A stretch of DNA of 33,965 bases from Rhodocyclaceae bacterium. GTDB taxonomy: Bacteria > Pseudomonadota > Gammaproteobacteria > Burkholderiales > Rhodocyclaceae. The stretch is taken from positions 1 to 33,965 of the forward strand of contig VIKE01000059.1 in the NCBI GenBank assembly GCA_008080565.1. Direction: 5' to 3'. A program made the translations under genes and the position numbers. A model generated the notes under the pieces. That model did not search any database and was not told the DNA's origin. It saw only the letters and a list, made by a program, of their open reading frames with translations. Positions 23,472-29,501 of this stretch are shown piece by piece. Position 1 is the first letter of the stretch, and each line of letters starts with the position of its first letter.

Positions 23472-24416
23472 ATGCACGACAATATGGTTCACCATCCCTC
23501 GACAGAGGCCCCCAGCCCCGGCGGACTTGCCAGCACCTACCTGGTCCACGCAGCGGTGCTCGAAGTTTCATCACGCGCCGCCCCACCCGATGAAACGCTC
23601 TTGGGAAAGCTGATTCGCCGTCGACTGAGTCGCCTGGAGCGGGTTCTCGCCACTCACGGCGGCTCACTCGTCCGGCAGATGCCGCAAGGTCTGCTCGCAG
23701 CCTTCGACTCGGCCGAAACTGCCGTGCTCGTAGCCTGTGAAATGCAACGGCGCTGCGCGGTGATCCCGCAGATTCTGGAAACCCAGATCGGGCTGAAGAT
23801 AGGCATCCATGCGACGACGCCTCAGAACGACTTGGACGGCACCTTTGATGTTGCCGAGATTGAGGCATCCCGGCTGGCCAACTTGCTCGGTGAAGGCACT
23901 ATTGTCGTTTCCGGGACTGTGGTTAAAGCCCTGCCCGAAATAATGCGCGAAAACAGCGCCGTCCTTGGCCGTGAAAACATCGGCGCCGCTGCCCATCTGG
24001 TCGACTGGGGCGCCATTCCCATGCGCCCCGCACCGGCGCCACCCACGCAATCCGAGGCAAGGCCACCCACGCCAAAGGCCGCCCCACCGTCAGCCTCCCA
24101 CCTTGTCTTGCGCAACGGCGGCCGCAGCTACCGCTTTGCTGGCGACAAATCAGTCATCACGATCGGCCGCGCACCGGACAACGACATTGTGATCAGCGCC
24201 CCCAACGCCTCGCGCCAGCATTGCCGGATCATTTACCGACTGGACAATCATGTGCTCGTCGATCTGAGCATGAACGGCACTTACGTCAAATCCGGTGATG
24301 CACCGGAAACAATCATCCGGAAAAGCATGGTTACGCTGAGCGGCAGCGGACGCATCGGCTTCGGCCACTCCTGCCGTGGCGATGACGAGCAGACTTTCGA
24401 GTTTCAAATCGGCTGA
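23472..24416 (+). CDS. Degenerate nucleotide-cyclase-like domain fused to FHA domain
   Basis: This 315-residue protein has an N-terminal region (about 20-180) that resembles the class III adenylate/guanylate cyclase fold: RLERVLATHGGSLVRQMPQG, LLAAFDSAETAVLVACEMQR and QIGLKIGIHATTPQNDLDGT. The metal-binding Asp positions of active cyclases do not look conserved, so it is probably not catalytic. A Pro-rich linker (about 183-207) leads to a C-terminal FHA domain (about 209-300) with ITIGRAPDNDIVI, SRQHCRIIYRL and SMNGTYV, the phosphothreonine-binding residues. So it likely reads a Ser/Thr-kinase signal. The start at 23472 is chosen by the family-like N-terminus; the upstream frame is longer. 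Confidence 0.8.
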   Translation: MHDNMVHHPSTEAPSPGGLASTYLVHAAVLEVSSRAAPPDETLLGKLIRRRLSRLERVLATHGGSLVRQMPQGLLAAFDSAETAVLVACEMQRRCAVIPQILETQIGLKIGIHATTPQNDLDGTFDVAEIEASRLANLLGEGTIVVSGTVVKALPEIMRENSAVLGRENIGAAAHLVDWGAIPMRPAPAPPTQSEARPPTPKAAPPSASHLVLRNGGRSYRFAGDKSVITIGRAPDNDIVISAPNASRQHCRIIYRLDNHVLVDLSMNGTYVKSGDAPETIIRKSMVTLSGSGRIGFGHSCRGDDEQTFEFQIG

Positions 24417-24440
24417 CGTCAGCCCGCAATCCGGATGCGC

Positions 24441-25280
24441 TTATCCAGCCTTGAGCGCCAGCGCCAGATCGTAGAGCGCATTCTTGGCGGCGCCGGTAAT
24501 CGCCGAGGCCAGCTTGGCCGCCTGTTTGACCGGCAGCCCTTCGGCCAGCAGCAGCTTCAGAACCCGCTCGCCTTCGCCGCTTTCGGCATTGGCCGGGGCG
24601 CCGGACAACATCAAAACGAATTCGCCGCGCTGGCGGTTGGGGTCTTCCTTGAGCCAGGCAAGGCCTTCGGCCACCGGCAGGGAATGGATCGATTCGAACA
24701 ACTTGGTCAGTTCGCGGGCGATGACCAGGGTGCGGTTGCCGAATACCGTCGCCATGTCCTCGACCGTTTCGAGTACGCGGTGCGGTGCTTCGTAGAAGAC
24801 CAGAGCGCAGGGCTGTTCGCGCAGCTCTTCGAGCGCTTGCCGGCGCTGGCCGCCCTTGGAAGGCAAAAAGCCGTAGAACAGGAAATGTTCGTCGAGCAGT
24901 CCGGAACCAGACAAAGCTGTCGTCGCAGCGCATGGGCCGGGCAGCGGGATGACCTTGCAGCCGGCAGCACGAACGGCAGCGACGATGCGGGCACCGGGAT
25001 CGGAAATGCCTGGCGTACCGGCATCGGAAATGAGCGCCACGGCTTCGCCGGCCTGCAGCTTTTCGACGATGCGCGTGGCGGCTTCGTATTCGTTGTGCTG
25101 GTGGGCCGGAATGGTCCGCGCCTGAGCGCCGAGTTGCTTGAGCAGCGGGCCGCTGTGGCGAGTGTCCTCGGCGGCGACCCAGGGCACGGTGCGCAGGATT
25201 TCTTCGGCGCGGCGGGTCAGGTCGGCGAGATTCCCGAGCGGCGTCGGGACGACATACAATGCAGCGGATTCTTCCGTCAT
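24441..25280 (-). CDS. rsmI: 16S rRNA (cytidine(1402)-2'-O)-methyltransferase RsmI
   Basis: This 279-residue tetrapyrrole-methylase-fold enzyme methylates C1402 of 16S rRNA at the decoding centre. Signatures are LYVVPTPLGNLADLTRRAEE at the start, WVAAEDTRHSGPLLKQLG, ALISDAGTPGISDPGARIV (SAM loop) and IPLPGPCAATTALSGSGL. The C-terminal QRRQALEELREQPCALVFYE and GNRTLVIARELTKLFES follow. The length is usual. The start at 25280 fits the family; the frame extends upstream into the yraN start region. It is divergent from yraN with only 10 bases between start codons, so promoters must overlap genes. The E. coli neighbour order (yraL, yraN, diaA, dolP) is kept. Confidence 0.95.
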   Translation of the reverse strand: MTEESAALYVVPTPLGNLADLTRRAEEILRTVPWVAAEDTRHSGPLLKQLGAQARTIPAHQHNEYEAATRIVEKLQAGEAVALISDAGTPGISDPGARIVAAVRAAGCKVIPLPGPCAATTALSGSGLLDEHFLFYGFLPSKGGQRRQALEELREQPCALVFYEAPHRVLETVEDMATVFGNRTLVIARELTKLFESIHSLPVAEGLAWLKEDPNRQRGEFVLMLSGAPANAESGEGERVLKLLLAEGLPVKQAAKLASAITGAAKNALYDLALALKAG

Positions 25281-25290
25281 TATTATCAAC

Positions 25291-25653
25291 ATGCAGGCAA
25301 AGACCAACGATACCACCACGACGCGCGGCCGCGAAGCCGAAGAGCGGGCGGCGCGCTATCTCGAATCCCACGGTCAACCGGTAATTTCGCGCAATTTCAG
25401 AATCCGTGGCGGCGAGATCGACCTCATTTGCCGCGACGGCAAGGTCCTGGTTTTCGTTGAAGTCCGTCAGCGCAGCCGCAGCGACTTTGGCGGCGCCGGG
25501 GCCAGCATCACGGCGAGCAAGCGGAGGCGTATTGTCCTCGCCGCCCAGCACTACCTCATCGGCAAGCGGGATTGCGACTGCCGATTCGACTGCGTGCTGA
25601 TCGACGGTGACCAGCTCGAATGGATCAAAAATGCGTTTTCTGCTGACGATTAG
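25291..25653 (+). CDS. yraN: YraN-family nuclease-fold protein
   Basis: This 120-residue protein of the UPF0102 family has an endonuclease-like fold. Segments GREAEERAARYLESHGQPVI, SRNFRIRGGEIDLICRDGKV (catalytic-type GEIDL with Glu-Asp) and LVFVEVRQRSRSDFGGAG (VEVxxR) carry the PD-(D/E)XK-like core. Activity in the family is not settled. The start at 25291 begins the conserved part; no Shine-Dalgarno is visible, and it is 10 bases from the divergent rsmI start. Its last 23 bases overlap the HIRAN-domain gene. Confidence 0.9.
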   Translation: MQAKTNDTTTTRGREAEERAARYLESHGQPVISRNFRIRGGEIDLICRDGKVLVFVEVRQRSRSDFGGAGASITASKRRRIVLAAQHYLIGKRDCDCRFDCVLIDGDQLEWIKNAFSADD

Positions 25654-25996
25654 CCTGGTCTTGTGGCTGACAGCTGCGCAAGCCGAAAGCGTGCGCATGC
25701 TGGTCCAGAATTCACCACTGGCTGGCAGCCAGTTTTACGCGCTGGAAGCTTTTTGGTCAGAAATCAAGGTCGGCGATCCCCTCAAACTGATTCGCGAACC
25801 AGACAACAAGCACGACCGCAACGCCATCCGCGTCGAATGGCGCGGCCACCAACTGGGCTACGTACCGCGCGCCCAGAACCGCGCTGTGGCCGCCGCGATG
25901 GACGCCGGCGACCGGCTGACCGCCCGCGTGTCGTCTCTGAGCGACAACAAAAATCCGTGGCGACGGCTGGCGTTCGAAGTCTTCGTCGAGCTGTGA
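25631..25996 (+). CDS. HIRAN-domain protein with a signal peptide
   Basis: This 121-residue protein has an N-terminal signal peptide (MRFLLTISLVLWLTAAQA, cleavage likely after AQA) and a single HIRAN domain (about 25-115: QNSPLAGSQFYALEAFW, KLIREPDNKHDRNAIRVEWR, GHQLGYVPRAQNRAVAAAMD). HIRAN domains are known mostly from DNA-damage helicases such as HLTF, where they bind 3' DNA ends, and as small stand-alone bacterial proteins. A secreted form is odd because it would act in the periplasm. It overlaps yraN by 23 bases and precedes diaA, so it belongs to the yraN operon. Its role is unknown. Confidence 0.85.
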   Translation: MRFLLTISLVLWLTAAQAESVRMLVQNSPLAGSQFYALEAFWSEIKVGDPLKLIREPDNKHDRNAIRVEWRGHQLGYVPRAQNRAVAAAMDAGDRLTARVSSLSDNKNPWRRLAFEVFVEL

Positions 25997-26037
25997 GGTA
26001 GAATGCTTTCACTTATAGCCCCAACTCATTGAACGAT

Positions 26038-26628
26038 ATGGATTTGATCGCCCGCGTTGCCAAGCATTTCGAGGACAGCGCCCAAACCAAGCTGAACGCC
26101 GTTGAAATGATGGCGGCCCCGATTGCCGCGGCGATCGAAACGATGACCAACTGCCTGATCAACGGCGGCAAGATCCTGGCCTGCGGCAACGGCGGCTCGG
26201 CTGGCGATGCCCAGCATTTCGCCGCCGAACTGATCGGCCGTTTTGAGGCCGAACGCCAGGAACTGGCGGCCATCGCGCTGACCACCGACACTTCGATCAT
26301 CACCGCCGTCGCCAACGATTATTCGTTCAGCCAGATTTTTTCCCGCCAGGTACGCGGTCTCGGCCATGCCGGCGACGTGCTGCTGGCCATTTCGACCTCA
26401 GGCAACTCGGCCAACATCATCGAAGCCATCAAGTCCGCGCACGAGCACGACATGCACATCGTCGCGCTGACCGGCAAGGGCGGCGGGCTGATCGGCGAAA
26501 TGCTGCGTGACGACGATATTCATCTCTGCGTGCCGGCCGAACGGACGGCGCGAATTCAGGAAACCCACCTGCTCGTCATCCATTGCCTGTGCGATGGGAT
26601 CGATGCACTTTTATTGGGAGTCGAATGA
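26038..26628 (+). CDS. diaA: SIS-domain protein, DiaA/GmhA type
   Basis: This 196-residue protein has the sugar-isomerase (SIS) fold: [20 protein letters not shown], the [20 protein letters not shown] segment and [20 protein letters not shown], then [20 protein letters not shown]. The family includes DiaA, a DnaA-binding initiation regulator, and GmhA, sedoheptulose-7-phosphate isomerase. The gene order yraN-HIRAN-diaA-dolP supports DiaA. However, a heptose adenylyltransferase lies in the same window (33358), so a GmhA role cannot be excluded. The start at 26038 (ATG) is preferred over a TTG three codons upstream. Confidence 0.85.
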   Translation: MDLIARVAKHFEDSAQTKLNAVEMMAAPIAAAIETMTNCLINGGKILACGNGGSAGDAQHFAAELIGRFEAERQELAAIALTTDTSIITAVANDYSFSQIFSRQVRGLGHAGDVLLAISTSGNSANIIEAIKSAHEHDMHIVALTGKGGGLIGEMLRDDDIHLCVPAERTARIQETHLLVIHCLCDGIDALLLGVE

Positions 26629-27287
26629 TGCAAAAAGCCAAACTCACCCTCGCCGCTGCGGCGCTGATCACCCTTTTGCCCATGCTTGAAGGTTGCGTTC
26701 CGGCGGTCATCGGCGGTGCGGCCGTCGGTGTCATGTCGGCCCATGATCGCCGCTCCACCGGCACGCAAACCGACGACGAAACGACCGAATGGAAGGCCGG
26801 CCAGCGCGTTCCCGATCAGTACAAGGCGTTCTCGCACATCAATTTCACCTCGTACAACCGGCGCGTGCTGATCACCGGCGAAGTGCCGAACGAGGAAGCC
26901 AAGGCCGCCATCGAAGCCGAAACGCGCAAGCTCGACGGCGTCCGCGAGGTGTACAACGAACTGGGCATCGGCCCGGCATCGTCGCTCGGTAGCCGCAGCA
27001 CCGATTCGTACATCGACTCCAAGGTCAAGGCCCGGCTGGTCGATTCGAACCAGATTTCGGCCAACCACATCAAGGTCGTCACCGAACGCGCCATCGTTCA
27101 TCTGATGGGCATCGTCAACGCCCGCGAAGCGAAGGTTGCCGTCGATGTCGCGCGCACCACCTCCGGCGTCAAGAAAGTGGTCAATGTGCTGGAAATCGTT
27201 GGCGACGAAGACACCCGCCGCCTCGACAACCAGACGCTTGGCGCGCGCAATCCGCCGCCGGCCAGCGCACCGGTCGAAAATCGCTGA
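26628..27287 (+). CDS. dolP: BON-domain outer-membrane lipoprotein (DolP/YraP-like)
   Basis: This 219-residue lipoprotein starts [20 protein letters not shown] and has a lipobox with the Cys in LEGC at about residue 23. Two BON domains follow (about 62-125, HINFTSYNRRVLITGEVPNE, and 130-200, DSYIDSKVKARLVDSNQIS with IVHLMGIVNAREAKVAVDVA). In E. coli DolP keeps the outer membrane intact and binds anionic lipids. The second of two adjacent ATGs is chosen because it gives better spacing to GGGAG; its first base overlaps the last base of the diaA stop. Neighbours match the E. coli diaA-dolP order. Confidence 0.88.
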   Translation: MQKAKLTLAAAALITLLPMLEGCVPAVIGGAAVGVMSAHDRRSTGTQTDDETTEWKAGQRVPDQYKAFSHINFTSYNRRVLITGEVPNEEAKAAIEAETRKLDGVREVYNELGIGPASSLGSRSTDSYIDSKVKARLVDSNQISANHIKVVTERAIVHLMGIVNAREAKVAVDVARTTSGVKKVVNVLEIVGDEDTRRLDNQTLGARNPPPASAPVENR

Positions 27288-27305
27288 TTTGCCGGATTGA
27301 CCGCA

Positions 27306-27358
27306 CCCGGGAGTAAGGGCTCCCGGGGTGTAGCCCCCCCGGCCAGCAAAAGCCGGGG
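27306..27358 (+). other. Two tandem GC-rich hairpins before the DUF6394-like gene
   Basis: CCCGGGAG (27306-27313) pairs with CTCCCGGG (27320-27327). CCCCGGC (27337-27343) then pairs with GCCGGGG (27352-27358). Neither has a T-tail, so they are not ordinary terminators; they lie between dolP and the next start. A regulatory or mRNA-stabilising role is possible. Confidence 0.5.
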
Positions 27359-27379
27359 CGCCGTAAGGGGGAAAGAACA

Positions 27380-27763
27380 ATGAATCTCGAAAAGGTCATC
27401 TTCGGCTTCTTCATCGTCCTCGCCGCGACGCTGAATTTCGGCTTCTTCATCGGCGACATCGGGCGGCCGGAACTACACAACATCTATGAACTGGCCGCCG
27501 CGCTGTTCGTCAGCCTGATCGCCACCGCCCTCAAATTCGGCGACCGCACGCAGATCGGTGCCATCCACCTGTCCACCAGCCTGGTGGCTGACCTGCAACT
27601 GATCGCCGCCGCCATCACCTGGGGCGTGGCCGAACACATCACCGGCGTCGGCATGACCGTGCATGTCACGTCCAGCGTCGTCTCGCTGTCCGGCGGCGCG
27701 CTGTTCGCCAATATCGTTTCGGTCATCATCCTCATCGTCGAAACCGTCATGCTGCGGCGTTAG
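27380..27763 (+). CDS. Small four-helix membrane protein, DUF6394-like
   Basis: This 127-residue integral membrane protein has about four hydrophobic segments (VIFGFFIVLAATLNFGFFIG, YELAAALFVSLIATALKF, ADLQLIAAAITWGVAEHI, ALFANIVSVIILIVETVML). It resembles the DUF6394 family, known to me only as an uncharacterised protein beside TrkA/Kch-type channel genes. The gene runs into the channel gene with 13 bases between them, so the two are likely co-expressed. GGGGGAAAG provides the RBS. An accessory subunit of the channel is the natural guess but is unproven. Confidence 0.8.
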   Translation: MNLEKVIFGFFIVLAATLNFGFFIGDIGRPELHNIYELAAALFVSLIATALKFGDRTQIGAIHLSTSLVADLQLIAAAITWGVAEHITGVGMTVHVTSSVVSLSGGALFANIVSVIILIVETVMLRR

Positions 27764-27776
27764 CCGGGAGCCGCGC

Positions 27777-29459
27777 GTGAACAGCGCCTTCTTCCTCGTC
27801 CTGCGTCGCATGCGGGCGCCGATCATTGGCCTGATCGTCATCTACGCCATCTCGATCATCGGCCTGACGCTGGTCCCCGGCGTCGACGCCGAAGGGCGGA
27901 TGGCACCGCCGCTCAGTTTCTTTCACGCCTTCTATTTCATCAGCTACACGGCAACGACCATCGGCTTCGGCGAGATCCCGGGCGCCTTTTCCGACGCCCA
28001 GCGCCTGTGGGTCACCGTCTGCATCTACCTGACCGTCGTCGGCTGGTCGTATTCGGTGGTCACGCTGATCGCCCTGCTCCAGGACAAGGGCTTCCAGAAC
28101 ACCCTGACGACCAACCGCTTCGTCCGCCGCGTCCGCCAACTGAAAGCGCCGTTCTACATCGTCTGCGGCTGTGGCGAAACCGGCAACCTGATCGCCCGCA
28201 CCTTCGACCGCCTCGACCAGGCCTTCGTCGTACTCGAAAAGGACGAACTGCGTGTCGAGGAAATCGACCTCCAGGATTTCAAGACCGACACCCCGGCCCT
28301 CGCCGCCGATGCCAGCCTGCCCGACAACCTGCTGCTGGCCGGCCTCAAGCACCCGAAATGCCGTGGCGTGCTCGCTGTCACCAATGACGAGCAAACCAAC
28401 CTGGCCATCGCCATTGCCGTCCGCCTGCTCAACCCGGACATCCCGGTCATCGCCCGCGCCCGCACGGCGTCGACCACGGCCAACATGGCCTCCTTTGGCA
28501 CCGACCACATCATCAATCCTTTTGAGCGTTTCGCCGACCATCTGGCACTGGCCGTTGCCGCCCCCGAACGCTTTCGCCTGATCGAACTGCTGACCAGCCT
28601 GCCCGAAAGCCCGATCCCCGAACCGCACCGCCCACCGCGCGGCCACTGGATTCTGTGCGGCTACGGCAATTTCGGCCATGCCGTGGCCGACCGCCTGCGC
28701 CATACCGGCATCACGCTGACCATCATCGACCCTGCCGCCAAGGATGCCGACCAGCAACTGGTCGGCGACGGCACCGAAGCCATCACCCTGCGCCAGGCCG
28801 GCATCGAAACTGCCTCGGGCATCGTCGCCGGCAGCGACAACGACGTGAACAACCTGTCGATCGCCGTCACCGCCAGCGAAATCAAGCCCGAGCTCTTCGT
28901 CGTGACACGCCAGAACCACGCTGCCAACAGCGCGCTGTTCACCGCCTACGGTGCGGATTTCACCGTGCTGCCCAGCCGCATCGTCGCCCAGGAATGCATC
29001 GCCATCCTCACCGCGCCGCTGCTCGCCCGCTTTCTCGAACAACTGCACAGCCTCGATGAAACCCATTGTCGACAGTTGGTCGAACGCCTGCATGCCGAAT
29101 GCGGCGGCCTGACCCCGGCCGTCTGGGACGTCCGCCTTAACGCATCCGAAGCGCCAGCCATCTGGCAAGCCTTGTTGCGCGAACGGCCGATCCGCCTCGG
29201 CGAAATCCTCCCCGATGGTGCCGACCGCAGCCAGCGCCTGCCCGCCGTCCCGTTGCTGGTCGAGCGCGGTACCGACTGCCACCTGCTGCCGGGCGATGAT
29301 TTTTTGCTGGAGGCCGGCGATCAGCTGCTCATGGCCAGCCCGCTACACGCCCAGCGCGACCTCGAACTGACCCTCAAAAACGCCAACGAGCTGGATTTTG
29401 TACTGACCGGCCGGGAAAACTCGGGCAGCCTGCTCGGTCGCCTGCTCGCCGCTCGCTGA
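27777..29459 (+). CDS. Potassium channel with two RCK (TrkA-N) domains
   Basis: This 560-residue protein has a two-helix pore unit with the selectivity filter TIGFG at residues 61-65, flanked by TM segments (about 14-33 and 80-101). The filter has Phe where most K+ channels have Tyr, a known variant. Two cytoplasmic RCK/TrkA-N domains follow, with nucleotide-binding motifs IVCGCGETGNLIA (about 128-140) and ILCGYGNFGHAVA (about 292-304). A TrkA-C-like part with LLVERGTDCHLLPGDD ends it. The start is GTG at 27777, 13 bases after the DUF6394-like gene. Ion selectivity is inferred from the filter. Confidence 0.92.
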   Translation: MNSAFFLVLRRMRAPIIGLIVIYAISIIGLTLVPGVDAEGRMAPPLSFFHAFYFISYTATTIGFGEIPGAFSDAQRLWVTVCIYLTVVGWSYSVVTLIALLQDKGFQNTLTTNRFVRRVRQLKAPFYIVCGCGETGNLIARTFDRLDQAFVVLEKDELRVEEIDLQDFKTDTPALAADASLPDNLLLAGLKHPKCRGVLAVTNDEQTNLAIAIAVRLLNPDIPVIARARTASTTANMASFGTDHIINPFERFADHLALAVAAPERFRLIELLTSLPESPIPEPHRPPRGHWILCGYGNFGHAVADRLRHTGITLTIIDPAAKDADQQLVGDGTEAITLRQAGIETASGIVAGSDNDVNNLSIAVTASEIKPELFVVTRQNHAANSALFTAYGADFTVLPSRIVAQECIAILTAPLLARFLEQLHSLDETHCRQLVERLHAECGGLTPAVWDVRLNASEAPAIWQALLRERPIRLGEILPDGADRSQRLPAVPLLVERGTDCHLLPGDDFLLEAGDQLLMASPLHAQRDLELTLKNANELDFVLTGRENSGSLLGRLLAAR

Positions 29460-29467
29460 GCAATCTC

Positions 29468-29501
29468 ACACGGTCAACCGTAAAAACCGGCCATTTTTGG
29501 C
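29468..29501 (+). repeat. Dispersed TVNRK-type repeat, copy 5
   Basis: CACGGTCAACCGT, then A5, then CCGGCCATTTTTGGCA. It lies 8 bases after the channel stop. Read on the minus strand it supplies the last residues (KMAGFYG) and the TGA stop of the TRAP permease frame. In the shared forward frame it would read Thr-Val-Asn-Arg-Lys-Asn-Arg-Pro, but no gene uses it. Confidence 0.75.

Noticed and set aside
25369..25404. ACGGTCAACCGGTAATTTCGC inside yraN resembles the dispersed repeat (shown here as its first 21 bases minus detail: core ACGGTCAACCGG)
   Set aside because: The core matches, but the reading frame differs and the encoded HGQPVISRNFR follows the usual YraN family pattern with no extra residues. 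It is best treated as chance similarity.
27288..27302. GCCGGATTGACCGC after dolP
   Set aside because: Too short and too diverged from the repeat core to support a copy.
27747..29282. 511-codon open frame antisense to the channel gene
   Set aside because: It has a low-complexity Gly/Asp/Ala composition and no domain, while the plus frame has the pore filter and two RCK motifs.
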